From assembly GCF_003058225.1 (NCBI RefSeq), contig NZ_QBUG01000014.1, forward strand, positions 62,001-126,000: a DNA stretch of 64,000 nt. Reading direction: 5' to 3'. The DNA is from Promicromonospora sp. AC04 (GTDB lineage: Bacteria > Actinomycetota > Actinomycetes > Actinomycetales > Cellulomonadaceae). The notes under the pieces were generated by a model that ran no database searches, was not told where the DNA came from, and worked only from the letters and a program-made list of their open reading frames with translations. The translations under genes were made by a program, and so were the position numbers. Shown one piece after another: positions 42,749 through 50,439 of this stretch (the stretch's first letter is position 1; the number at the start of each line of letters is the position of its first letter).

Positions 42749-44989
42749 CTATCGGGTCAGCCCCAGGTTCAGCAGGCCGGAGCTGGTCGCCCACAGCGCC
42801 GCCGAACCCGCGCCGACGAGCAGCGCGGAGGTCACGTAGAACCAGATCCGCATCTTGTGCCTGGCGATGCGCAGCAGCACAGCCAGACCGAGGGCGGCGA
42901 TCGCGAGAGCCGGCGCGGCGAGGAACGGGTCGCCCGCCTGGGGGTCCTGGGTGACCAGCAAGTACACGGCCCCCACGAGGAGCAGCCGGGGAACCCAGCG
43001 CAGCAGGGCGCCGAGCAGGCGCAGCGGCCACGGCCTCCGGCGCGGCGGAACCGGGGCGGGGGCGGCAGGTCTCGGCTGCACGCCCGGCCGCGTGCCCGGC
43101 TGCATGCTCGGCGGGCGGCTCGCCGGGGGCTTCCGAACGGCGGGCTGCGGTACGGCGGACTGCGGTACGGCGGGCATCGGGCGAGTGGCGCGCACGGACG
43201 CGCGCGGCCCCGCCGGCTGCGGGGCCGGGCCGAGGTGCTTGACCGGGCTCTTGCGCGGCTCGAACGACTGCGGTGGCGGGACCACGTTGCGGACGACCTG
43301 GGTCGCCGCGGCAGCCGGGGGTGGGGGTGCGGGGGAGACGGACGGGGGCACGGGCTCCGGCCTGCCGCTGACGGGGACCCGCTCGCTCGCCGGGGCCGGC
43401 TCGGGGCTGCGGAACGCACGCCAGCCGCGGAGCGTGTCCGAGTGGCCGTCGGCGGGAGACGTGACCTGCCAGCGCATCGCCTCCCAGATCCAGTCCTTGA
43501 TCTCGGCCGGGGTGCGGCCACCGGCGACGTGCGCGCCGATCTCCGCGACGTGGTCGGCGACCACCTGCTCCGCGGCGCCGTCGAAGCCGTCCGCGTGCAC
43601 CTCGGCCAGGACGCTCATGAGCGCGCGGTCGTACACGAGGGCGTGCCAGGGCTCCGGGGTGCGCGGGGTGGGCGTTGCCTCGTCCGACCGGTCAGGGGCC
43701 TGCGGGAACATCCTGGTGTGGCCCCGGCCGGGCAGCACGTCCGTCGCGGGGAGCGCGGCCACCTCGGCGGCCGTCACGCCGTCGCTGAGGACCTGCGAGG
43801 TGAGCAGCAGCGTCGGGTCGGGCGCCGTGTTCGCGAGACGGGAGCGCACCACCCCCGCGATGTTCTCCAGCGGCGGGCGGTGGTTCGGCTGGTACCGGGT
43901 CATGGCGAGGACCAGCGACTGCAGGTGCCGGTCGACGGCGGGTGGCTCGGGCAGGGGGTCCTCGTCGGGGGCGAGGTAGGCCGGCTCCTCGTCCACGAGG
44001 TCGGCGGCCACCAGGTCCCGGCCCAGGAAGTTCAGGTCCAGCGGCAGCGTGCCCGTGCTCGCGTACACGAGCAGCAGCCCCAGGCTGTACACGTCCGAGC
44101 GTGGGTGCACGCGGCGCCCGAACAGCTCCGGCGCCATGTATGCGAAGGTTCCGGCCGGCTGCGTCGACGTCGCGGCGTCGAAGACCTTGGCGATGCCCAG
44201 GTCGATGAGTACCGCGCGGTCGCCGTCGACCATGATGTTCGCGGGCTTGAGGTCGCGGTGCAGGCAGCGCTCCTCCTGCAGCACGAGCAGCGCGTCGACC
44301 AGCTGCGCGGCCAGGCGCAGCGCCTCCGGCCCGGACAGCGGCCCTTCGTCGTGCACCCGGTCCCGCAGCGTGGTGCCGGGCACGAGCTCCATGGCGAACC
44401 AGGGCTGGCTCGCGTCCATGTCGGACTCCACGAAGCGCGGGAAACCGCGACCGTCCAGGCGTTCCAGGAGGTGGGCCTCCTGTGCGAAGCGGTCCCGGGC
44501 GTCGTCGTGCAGGGCGGTCAGGACCTTGAGGGCTACCTCGGCGCCGTCGTCGGCCTGCGCGCGGTACACGTGCGCGAAACCGCCGTGGCCCAGCGCCTCG
44601 GCGAGGGTGAACCGGCCCAGCTGCTCGCCGCTGGCGGGGATGCGCCGGACCGGGCGGACGGGGAGCCGTGCCGCGAGTGGTGCGGGCGCGGGTTCGGGAT
44701 CCGGCACGGGAGGCGGTTCCGACGGCGGCTCGGCCGGCAGGGCGGGCGTCGGTTCGGCCTCTAGCTCCGACGCAGGTTCAGGTTCAGGCTCAGGTTCAGG
44801 CTCCGGGGCGGGTGCCTGGGCGGACCCCGGTTCGGGCTCCGGTTCGGCTGCCCGGGCGGGCTCCTGTTCGGGCTCTGAAGCGGGAGCTGCGGCTGCCGGG
44901 GCTGCGGCTGCCGGCTCGGACAACAGGACAGGACCGGGGTCGACGACTGCGGGCGCGACCTCGCCGACACCTGGCGCTGGTGACGTCAT
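42749..44989 (-). CDS. Membrane-anchored serine/threonine protein kinase (kinase 1)
   Basis: 746 residues. A Pro/Glu-rich N-terminus (EP repeats at about 62-72) precedes a Hanks-type kinase: LGHGGFAHVY (133-142), Lys155 in VALKVL, HRDLKPAN (244-251), DLG (263-265, for DFG) and MAPELF. After it comes LVYDRALMSVLAEVHADGFDGAAEQVV and EIKDWIWEAMRW, a domain also found in the kinase at 55299-57548. A Pro/Ala-rich linker leads to RWVPRLLLVGAVYLLV and further membrane segments at the C-terminus. So the catalytic domain is cytosolic and tail-anchored, with no PASTA domain. ATG 44989 is preferred over TTG 44998. It converges tightly on dnaE2 (1 bp). Confidence 0.9.
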   Translation of the reverse strand: MTSPAPGVGEVAPAVVDPGPVLLSEPAAAAPAAAAPASEPEQEPARAAEPEPEPGSAQAPAPEPEPEPEPEPASELEAEPTPALPAEPPSEPPPVPDPEPAPAPLAARLPVRPVRRIPASGEQLGRFTLAEALGHGGFAHVYRAQADDGAEVALKVLTALHDDARDRFAQEAHLLERLDGRGFPRFVESDMDASQPWFAMELVPGTTLRDRVHDEGPLSGPEALRLAAQLVDALLVLQEERCLHRDLKPANIMVDGDRAVLIDLGIAKVFDAATSTQPAGTFAYMAPELFGRRVHPRSDVYSLGLLLVYASTGTLPLDLNFLGRDLVAADLVDEEPAYLAPDEDPLPEPPAVDRHLQSLVLAMTRYQPNHRPPLENIAGVVRSRLANTAPDPTLLLTSQVLSDGVTAAEVAALPATDVLPGRGHTRMFPQAPDRSDEATPTPRTPEPWHALVYDRALMSVLAEVHADGFDGAAEQVVADHVAEIGAHVAGGRTPAEIKDWIWEAMRWQVTSPADGHSDTLRGWRAFRSPEPAPASERVPVSGRPEPVPPSVSPAPPPPAAAATQVVRNVVPPPQSFEPRKSPVKHLGPAPQPAGPRASVRATRPMPAVPQSAVPQPAVRKPPASRPPSMQPGTRPGVQPRPAAPAPVPPRRRPWPLRLLGALLRWVPRLLLVGAVYLLVTQDPQAGDPFLAAPALAIAALGLAVLLRIARHKMRIWFYVTSALLVGAGSAALWATSSGLLNLGLTR

Positions 44990-45100
44990 ACCGGGCAACC
45001 TACCAGCGCCTTCGTACCGTTCCGAGGAAAGTCCCCGTCCGACGCCGGCAGGGGCGCTGAGACCGGGCCGCCAGGACGCTGGGTGCGGACTCGGAACACA

Positions 45101-45460
45101 TCACACCCCCTGCTTCCGATACCACGCGATCTTCTCCCGCAGCCGCTCCTGCTGGCTGCGCAGCACGTCGATCGACTCCTGCACGCGCCGGTCGTGCTCC
45201 TCGAGCAGCGCCACCCGCGCGGCCAGGGTGGCCTCGTCCAGGGACAGCTCGGCGTACTGCTTGAGGTCGGCGATCGGCATACCGGTGTCGCGCAGGCAGT
45301 GGACCAGGTCGAGCCAGCCCAGGTCGTCCTCGGTATAGGTGCGGTGCCCGCCCGACGTCCGCGCGATGGGCCGCAGGATGCCCTCCCGCTCGTAGTACCG
45401 CAGCGTGTCGATGCTGAAGCCGGAGACCTCGGCGGCCTGCGCGGGCGAGTAAGTGGTCAT
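45101..45460 (-). CDS. MerR family transcriptional regulator
   Basis: 119 residues. The winged HTH reads YSPAQAAEVSGFSIDTLRYYEREGILRPIARTSGGHRTYTEDDLGWL, followed by a coiled-coil dimer helix. The C-terminal effector part is short without Cys residues, so it is not a metal sensor. GGGGCAGGA precedes ATG 45460. It diverges from the aldo/keto reductase gene, with a MerR-type operator between. Confidence 0.92.
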   Translation of the reverse strand: MTTYSPAQAAEVSGFSIDTLRYYEREGILRPIARTSGGHRTYTEDDLGWLDLVHCLRDTGMPIADLKQYAELSLDEATLAARVALLEEHDRRVQESIDVLRSQQERLREKIAWYRKQGV

Positions 45461-45476
45461 GTTCCGATCCTGCCCC

Positions 45477-45498
45477 TTGACCTGGAGCGCACTCCAGG
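45477..45498. promoter_or_regulatory. MerR operator CCTGGAG-N4-CTCCAGG overlapping TTGACC
   Basis: Perfect 7-bp arms at 45481-45487 and 45492-45498 begin inside the -35 element TTGACC (45477-45482), the standard placement for MerR activators acting on a stretched spacer. The reductase ATG is 15 bp beyond, so its mRNA is probably leaderless. Confidence 0.7.
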
Positions 45499-45513
45499 GT
45501 TTTCGCTCATCCC

Positions 45514-46533
45514 ATGACCACATCGCAGGACACCCAGGGCACCATCAAGACCAGCCCCGAGGGCACCGCCGCCCACGACACCCCGCCCGCCGAGCGCCTC
45601 GTGCTCGGCGCCATGATGTTCGGCACCGCGGTGGATGAGCCGACGTCGTTCGCCATCCTGGACCGGTTCGTCGACGCGGGCGGCCGGTGGATCGACACCG
45701 CCGACTGCTACGCCTTCTGGGCGAGCGAGTCCGGCTACGGCGGCCAGAGCGAGGACGTGCTCGGCCGCTGGTTCGCCGCGCGCCCCGGCGTGCGCGACCG
45801 CGTGCTGCTCTCCACCAAGTTCGGCGCTGAGCCGCGCGACGCCGCCGACTGGCCCGCCTCCCGTACGGGCCTGTCGCCCGCCGCGATCCGCGAGCAGCTC
45901 GCCGGCAGCCTGCGCCGCCTCGGCACCGACCACGTGGACCTCGCGTGGGGCCACATGGAGGACCGGTCGGTCCCGATCGAGGAGACGGCGGACGCCTGCG
46001 CGGCCCTCGTGTCCGACGGCGTCACCGCCCGTGTCGGCCTCTCCAACCACCCGGCGTGGCGGGTCGAGCGGGCGCGGCGGCACGCCGTCGGGCAGGGCAA
46101 GGAGCCGGTCAGCATGGTCCAGCACGCCTACAGCTACCTCCAGCCCCGCCCCGGAACGCTCACCGGGAACCACCGCTTCGGCTGGCTGAACGACGACCTG
46201 GTCGACCTGGCCGACGTCGAAGGCCTGGAGGTGTGGGCCTACACCCCGCTGCTGTCCGGCGCGTACGACAACCCGGCCAAGCCGATCCCCGAGCTCTTCG
46301 ACCACCCGGGCAGCACCCGGCGGCTCGCCGTGCTGGACGACGTCGCCGCCCAGGTCGGGGCCTCGCGCGGCCAGGTCGTGCTCGCCTGGCTCGCGGCCCG
46401 CGGCATCCGGCCGATGCTGGGCGGCAGCAAGGTCCACCAGCTCGAGGCCGCCGTCGAGGCCCTGTCGCTGGACGTCCCGACCGAGCTGCTGGAGCTGATG
46501 AACGGCGTGGACGTCACCCCGCCCGCCGCCTGA
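45514..46533 (+). CDS. Aldo/keto reductase
   Basis: 339 residues, (beta/alpha)8 barrel. Catalytic residues are recognisable: IDTADCYAFW (Asp, Tyr), LLSTKFG (Lys) and LAWGHMED (His). VWAYTPLLSGAY and GASRGQVVLAWLAARGIRPMLGGSK match the NADPH-binding end. It reduces an aldehyde or ketone; substrate unknown. Likely activated by the divergent MerR regulator. Its stop is 5 bp before a long hairpin shared with the convergent HtaA gene. Confidence 0.9.
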   Translation: MTTSQDTQGTIKTSPEGTAAHDTPPAERLVLGAMMFGTAVDEPTSFAILDRFVDAGGRWIDTADCYAFWASESGYGGQSEDVLGRWFAARPGVRDRVLLSTKFGAEPRDAADWPASRTGLSPAAIREQLAGSLRRLGTDHVDLAWGHMEDRSVPIEETADACAALVSDGVTARVGLSNHPAWRVERARRHAVGQGKEPVSMVQHAYSYLQPRPGTLTGNHRFGWLNDDLVDLADVEGLEVWAYTPLLSGAYDNPAKPIPELFDHPGSTRRLAVLDDVAAQVGASRGQVVLAWLAARGIRPMLGGSKVHQLEAAVEALSLDVPTELLELMNGVDVTPPAA

Positions 46534-46537
46534 CCGG

Positions 46538-46600
46538 CGTTGAGTGCTGGATATTCGCCCGGTAGAGCGTCCTGACGGGGCGAATATCCAGCACTCAACG
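46538..46600. repeat. Perfect 23-bp-stem hairpin (family A reference copy)
   Basis: Arms 46538-46560 and 46578-46600 are perfectly complementary around a 17-nt loop. Between convergent genes it may end transcription both ways; the stop codon of the minus-strand HtaA gene lies within the right arm. There is no U-tract. Related copies sit inside imuA' and dnaE2. Confidence 0.9.
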
Positions 46601-47068
46601 ACCGGGGGACAGATCGATCGTCAGCGGTTCGAATGGGGTCGCCGGCGGGTAGGTGCCGCCCCAGAGCTTCGCGCCGTCGTCGGTCAGCTCGACCTGCTGC
46701 CAGGTCAGGCGCGCGCCGTCGTCGGACCGCTCGGGAGCCCCGGCCAGGCGGAACGCGACGGTGCGCACGTCCGCGTCGCGGTCCCGGATGGACATGGCCC
46801 AGTCGGGGCCGCCGTCGGCGGGGGCGGTGACCTCGATGTCGGCGACCTCACCGACGAACGAGCCGAAGTGCCCGATGAAGACGACGGATCCCGTGAACGC
46901 GAACAGGGCGGCGTCGGCCGACGGATCCGGACTCCGTTCCGGGTCGAGCGGGAAGTGGAACGATGCGCCGGTGCCGCCGACGGCGTCGTCCTGCACGATG
47001 CGGCCGCCGGGCGCCCCCATCACGTACATCAGCAGGCTTGCCTTGATCTCCCAGTCCAGATGAGCCAC
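46595..47068 (-). CDS. HtaA-domain protein without secretion signal
   Basis: 157 residues. LDWEIKASLLMYVMG, FHFPLDPERS, ALFAFTGSVVFIGHFGSFVGEVADIEVTA and LTWQQVELTDDGAKLW fit the HtaA domain of corynebacterial haem-binding proteins, though I infer this from pattern alone. Unlike HtaA/HtaB it has no signal peptide or membrane anchor, so haem uptake at the surface is unlikely. Similar single-domain cytosolic proteins occur in actinobacteria. The stop lies in the hairpin arm. Confidence 0.6.
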   Translation of the reverse strand: MAHLDWEIKASLLMYVMGAPGGRIVQDDAVGGTGASFHFPLDPERSPDPSADAALFAFTGSVVFIGHFGSFVGEVADIEVTAPADGGPDWAMSIRDRDADVRTVAFRLAGAPERSDDGARLTWQQVELTDDGAKLWGGTYPPATPFEPLTIDLSPGR

Positions 47069-47110
47069 CCGAGAACGGTACTCCCACCTGGCGATTCGTG
47101 ATGCTTTGCA

Positions 47111-47128
47111 CCCGGCGTGTGAGCCGGG
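47111..47128 (-). terminator. Stem-loop CCCGGC-GTGTGA-GCCGGG
   Basis: A 6-bp GC stem with 6-nt loop, 29 bp past the alpha/beta-hydrolase stop on its strand. No U-tract, as is common in GC-rich actinobacteria. Modest evidence. Confidence 0.35.
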
Positions 47129-47156
47129 CGTCCGGACCGGGGCGGGATGACCGGGC

Positions 47157-47948
47157 TCAAGGCGTGTGGGCGCGGCAGAACGCCCGGACGGCGTCGTTCA
47201 CCAGCTCGGGACGTTCCAGGTTGCTCAGGTGGCCCGCACCCTCGATCACGACGAGCGTGGTGTCCGGGATCGCGTTCTCGAACTGGCTCGCGACCGTGAG
47301 CGGCGATCGCGCGTCCAGGCGTCCCCAGACCAGCAGGGTGGGGACGGCGATGCGGGGCAGCAGGTCGGTCAGATCGGCCTCGGCCATGATGCCCAGCTGT
47401 TGGGCGAGGGTGGCCGGGCGGACGTCGGCGGCGATCTCGGCGAGCAGCGGCACGAGCTCCGCCGGCGGATCGCCGGCGAAGAGCCCGGGGACCGTCGGGT
47501 CGAACTGAGCGGGAGGCGCGGCGAGCATCTCGCGCGCGCCCGCAACCCGTGCCCGGACCTCGTCCGTTGGCAGCGATCCCTTCCAGCCGGCGTAGGTGTC
47601 GATCATGATCAGGGTCGCGACGAGCTCAGGACGGCGGCGGTAGAGCTCGAGCGCCACGGTGCCACCCCAGGAGATGCCGGCGAGGTGCGCGGGTCCGAGA
47701 TCGAGCGACTCGAGCAGCGCCGCGAGCCCGTCCGCGTAACCGGCCAGGCCGAAGCCCTCCGGCAGGTCGGAGGACCGGCCGGCCCCTGGCTCGTCCCATG
47801 CGACGACCGTGAAGTCCTCGGCCAGGCCGGCGAGCTGGGGTTGCCAGATGCGGCTGTCGTCGGCGGCGCCGTGGACAAGGACCAGGAGCGGCCCCTCGCC
47901 GGCCCGTTCGTAGGCGATGGTGAGCCCGCCCGCCTCGATGAACTCCAC
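47157..47948 (-). CDS. Alpha/beta-fold hydrolase
   Basis: 263 residues. LLVLVHGAADDSRIW gives the oxyanion HG, AGISWGGTVALEL the nucleophile elbow (Ser in GISWGG), LLVWGRLDARSP the acid and EGAGHLSNLE the catalytic His. Similar to 3-oxoadipate enol-lactonase and haloperoxidase-type esterases, but no catechol-pathway neighbours exist, so the substrate is open. The GTG at 47948 is favoured because the first strand begins right after; another GTG at 47981 is possible. No signal peptide. Confidence 0.88.
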   Translation of the reverse strand: MEFIEAGGLTIAYERAGEGPLLVLVHGAADDSRIWQPQLAGLAEDFTVVAWDEPGAGRSSDLPEGFGLAGYADGLAALLESLDLGPAHLAGISWGGTVALELYRRRPELVATLIMIDTYAGWKGSLPTDEVRARVAGAREMLAAPPAQFDPTVPGLFAGDPPAELVPLLAEIAADVRPATLAQQLGIMAEADLTDLLPRIAVPTLLVWGRLDARSPLTVASQFENAIPDTTLVVIEGAGHLSNLERPELVNDAVRAFCRAHTP

Positions 47949-48024
47949 CCTTGGACGGTACCCGGGTCGCGCCGCGTTCACGCGGGCGTCGCACCGACGT
48001 TCTACCCACCATTCGCGTCTGGGG

Positions 48025-48516
48025 TCAGCCGCTCCGGGCGGGGCGGTCGGCATCGGTGGTTGCGTCGCCAGGCGTTGCCCGACGGCGCTCCCGGCGGCCG
48101 CGGGCCAGCTCCGTCGCCAGGGCGTCGAGCGGCTGGGCGAACGTGTCCTCGAAGCGGGCGAGCCAGGCGCGGGCGGCGGCCGTCCCGCCGTCGTCCACGG
48201 CGTAGAGGCGGCGCGTGCCCTCGGCGCGCACCCGCACCAGGCCGGCCTCGCGGAGCACCTTCAGGTGCTGCGAGACCGCGGGCTGGGTGATGCGCACGCG
48301 CGCCTGCAGGGCGGTGACCAGGGCTCCGGCGGGCTGCTCGCCCGGGACCAGCAGCTCCAGCAGCCGACGCCGGACCGGGTCGCCGAGCGCCTCGAACACG
48401 CCGGCCTGCGCCGAGTCGGGGGCGCCGCCATCCGGGGCGCCGCCGCCGTCGGGAGCGCGGCTGCCCGGCTCCTGATCGTCCCGCTCGCCGCGGCGCGGCC
48501 GGGCGGCCGCCGGCAC
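48025..48516 (-). CDS. ArsR family winged-helix regulator
   Basis: 163 residues with Gly/Ala-rich ends. FEALGDPVRRRLLELLVPGEQPAGALVTAL, then VRITQPAVSQHLKVLREAGLVRVRAEGTRRLYAVD, is the ArsR HTH and wing. No metal-binding Cys motif. The GTG start directly abuts the stop of the SRPBCC gene. ArsR-SRPBCC pairs are common; here the regulator is the second gene. Confidence 0.88.
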   Translation of the reverse strand: MPAAARPRRGERDDQEPGSRAPDGGGAPDGGAPDSAQAGVFEALGDPVRRRLLELLVPGEQPAGALVTALQARVRITQPAVSQHLKVLREAGLVRVRAEGTRRLYAVDDGGTAAARAWLARFEDTFAQPLDALATELARGRRERRRATPGDATTDADRPARSG

Positions 48517-49173
48517 TCAGGCCTCCGGCTCGGTGGTGGGCGGCACGGTGTAGAAGGCCAGGGTGCGCTCTCCCGCGGCGCGCGCCTGGTCGGCGTCCTC
48601 CCCGGCGGCGATCGCGGCGTCGGCCCAGTCGGTGCTCGCGAGGCGCACGAACTCGACGCCGACGGGGGAGAGGGTCCACTCCTCGAACTCGGTGGCGTCG
48701 TTGTCGGAGCCGGTGGCGAGGTGCAGGCCCAGGCCGACCAGGGCGAGGTCCCAGCCGACGCCGACGGCGCCCGGCCCGTACTGCGTCCAGAAGTCGGGGT
48801 CCACGGGGGCCTCGTGCACCAGCTCGAGCGTGGTGCCGCCGTCGGCGGGGCTGAGGGAGACCGTCACCCACGAGACCTGGCCGCCGAACTCCCAGGTGAT
48901 GTTGAAGCTCTCAGGCGCGTCGCACCGCTCGACCGTGCCGCCGGCGTTGCCCTTGAGCTGGTAGCGGCCGCCCACCGACAGCTCGCCGTCGATCGGGAGG
49001 AACCAGCGGGGCAGGCGCTCGGCGGAGGTCAGCGCGTTCCACAGGTCGTCGCGCTCGCCGGCGTACGTGCGGCGGGCGACGGCGATCTTGGTCGGGACGC
49101 CGTCCCGGCTGCCGTCGCGGACCTCACGGGTCATGAGACCGGCGGTGGCGACGGGATCGATGGTGGTGGTCAT
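48517..49173 (-). CDS. SRPBCC (AHSA1-like) domain protein
   Basis: 218 residues. RRTYAGERDDLWNALTSAERLPRWFLPIDGELSVGGRYQLKGNAGGTVERCDAPESFNITWEF is the AHSA1/START-like START of the helix-grip fold, with VTVSLSPADGGTTLELVHEAP later. These proteins bind hydrophobic ligands; function unknown. AAGGAGG precedes the ATG, and an ATAAG-type operator lies just upstream. Co-transcribed with the ArsR gene. Confidence 0.88.
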   Translation of the reverse strand: MTTTIDPVATAGLMTREVRDGSRDGVPTKIAVARRTYAGERDDLWNALTSAERLPRWFLPIDGELSVGGRYQLKGNAGGTVERCDAPESFNITWEFGGQVSWVTVSLSPADGGTTLELVHEAPVDPDFWTQYGPGAVGVGWDLALVGLGLHLATGSDNDATEFEEWTLSPVGVEFVRLASTDWADAAIAAGEDADQARAAGERTLAFYTVPPTTEPEA

Positions 49174-49186
49174 GATGCCTCCTTCT

Positions 49187-49202
49187 ATAAGCGGACACTT
49201 AT
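49187..49202. promoter_or_regulatory. ArsR-type operator ATAAGCGGACACTTAT
   Basis: Inverted ATAAG-N6-CTTAT, 14 bp upstream of the SRPBCC start, between ribosome site and promoter. Position and half-site length fit autorepression by the ArsR protein of the operon. Confidence 0.5.
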
Positions 49203-49329
49203 GTTATGCCACGAGACTGCCACGGAGGCAAGTGCTGGCGCAAGTGCGGGGGTTGGCAGCCGCCGTCGATAAAAAGTGTGCCAAGCGCGGCTGTGCACGG
49301 GTGTCAGTGGCGCGGAGTAGGTTTCGAAC

Positions 49330-49953
49330 ATGGCCCAGATCTCCGTGGTGCCCGCGACCGCCGACCGGTTCGACGACATCGCCTGTGTCATCAACCCGAC
49401 CGGCCGCGAGCAGGCCTGCTGGTGCATGCACTGGCGCGCGCCGCCGAAGGAGGACGTCACGACGCGCGGCGCCCGACTGCGTGAGCTGACGGAGCACGAA
49501 CCGGCGCCGGGGATGCTCGCGTACCTCGGCGGAGGCGCGGGTCCCGGTTCGGCGGCGGGGGAGGGTGGTGAGGTCGTCGGATGGCTCGGGTTCTCGCGGC
49601 GGTCGGCGGCCCGGTCGCTGCAGCGGTCCCGTGTGCTGCCGGTCGGGGAACCGGAGACCTGGCCCACCGCCTGGGTGTTCATGTGCGTGACCGTGCGCGC
49701 GGGCTTCCGCAGGCAAGGGGTCGCGCAGGTGCTGCTCGACGCCGGGGTCGGCTACGCCGCGGCCCACGGGGCGACGATCCTCGACGCCTTCCCCGTCGAA
49801 CCGGAGGCCGGCCGCCGGGTGCCCGTCAGCGCGGCGTTCGTCGGCACCGTGGGGATGTTCGAGCGGGCCGGGTTCGACCGGCTGGGACCCACGGACGCCA
49901 CGAGCGGCCGGCTGACCCGCTGGCACATGCGGCGCGAGGTCACGGCGGCCTGA
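49330..49953 (+). CDS. GNAT family N-acetyltransferase
   Basis: 207 residues. CVTVRAGFRRQGVAQVLLDAGVGYAAAHGATILDAFPVE contains the acetyl-CoA pyrophosphate-binding RxxGxA motif. An N-terminal CWCMHW segment with clustered Cys/Trp and a C-terminal MFERAGFDRLG are typical of a poorly characterised GNAT subgroup. Acceptor unknown. Converges on the NTF2-like gene with 3 bp between. Confidence 0.85.
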   Translation: MAQISVVPATADRFDDIACVINPTGREQACWCMHWRAPPKEDVTTRGARLRELTEHEPAPGMLAYLGGGAGPGSAAGEGGEVVGWLGFSRRSAARSLQRSRVLPVGEPETWPTAWVFMCVTVRAGFRRQGVAQVLLDAGVGYAAAHGATILDAFPVEPEAGRRVPVSAAFVGTVGMFERAGFDRLGPTDATSGRLTRWHMRREVTAA

Positions 49954-49956
49954 GCG

Positions 49957-50352
49957 CTACACCTCGACAGGCACGACCACGCACAGCTCGAACGTGTCCC
50001 GGCCGCGGCGGAGCAGGTAGCGCACGCGCTCCGCCGTCGCCTCCGACGCGTTCTCGTCCTTGTAGCTCCAGCGCACGTCGACCCACAGCAGCGCGTCGCC
50101 CACCTGCTCGACGGCGCGCACGTCCGGCACGGCGGCGACCAGTCCCTGCTCCCGGTAGGCGGCGAGCATGCTGCCCAGGCTATCGCGCGCGGCCTCGGCG
50201 TCGGGCACCACGATGGAGCGCTCCGCCTGCACCACCACCGACGGGTAGCTGAGGCTGTCCGTCACGGCCTCGAGGTCGCCCGACCCGAGCGCGACACCGT
50301 AGTCAACGAGGAACGCAAGCAGGTCGTCCTGGTCGTACGGGGTACTCGTCAT
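49957..50352 (-). CDS. NTF2/SnoaL-like hypothetical protein
   Basis: 131 residues. An N-terminal helix (LLAFLVDYGVALGSGDLEAVTDSLSYPSVVV) and strongly alternating strands later (ALLWVDVRWSYKD, VRYLLRRG, FELCVVVPVEV) suggest a cone-shaped NTF2-like fold. No catalytic residues can be assigned. Small cytosolic protein of unknown role; it lies upstream-adjacent to no obvious partner. Confidence 0.6.
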   Translation of the reverse strand: MTSTPYDQDDLLAFLVDYGVALGSGDLEAVTDSLSYPSVVVQAERSIVVPDAEAARDSLGSMLAAYREQGLVAAVPDVRAVEQVGDALLWVDVRWSYKDENASEATAERVRYLLRRGRDTFELCVVVPVEV

Positions 50353-50439
50353 GCCCTCACGTTAAGCGGACGCCGCCCACCCCACCACGCCACTCGTATC
50401 CGTCGGGTCAGTGCGGCCGAACCCAACAAGAGCCCGCAC

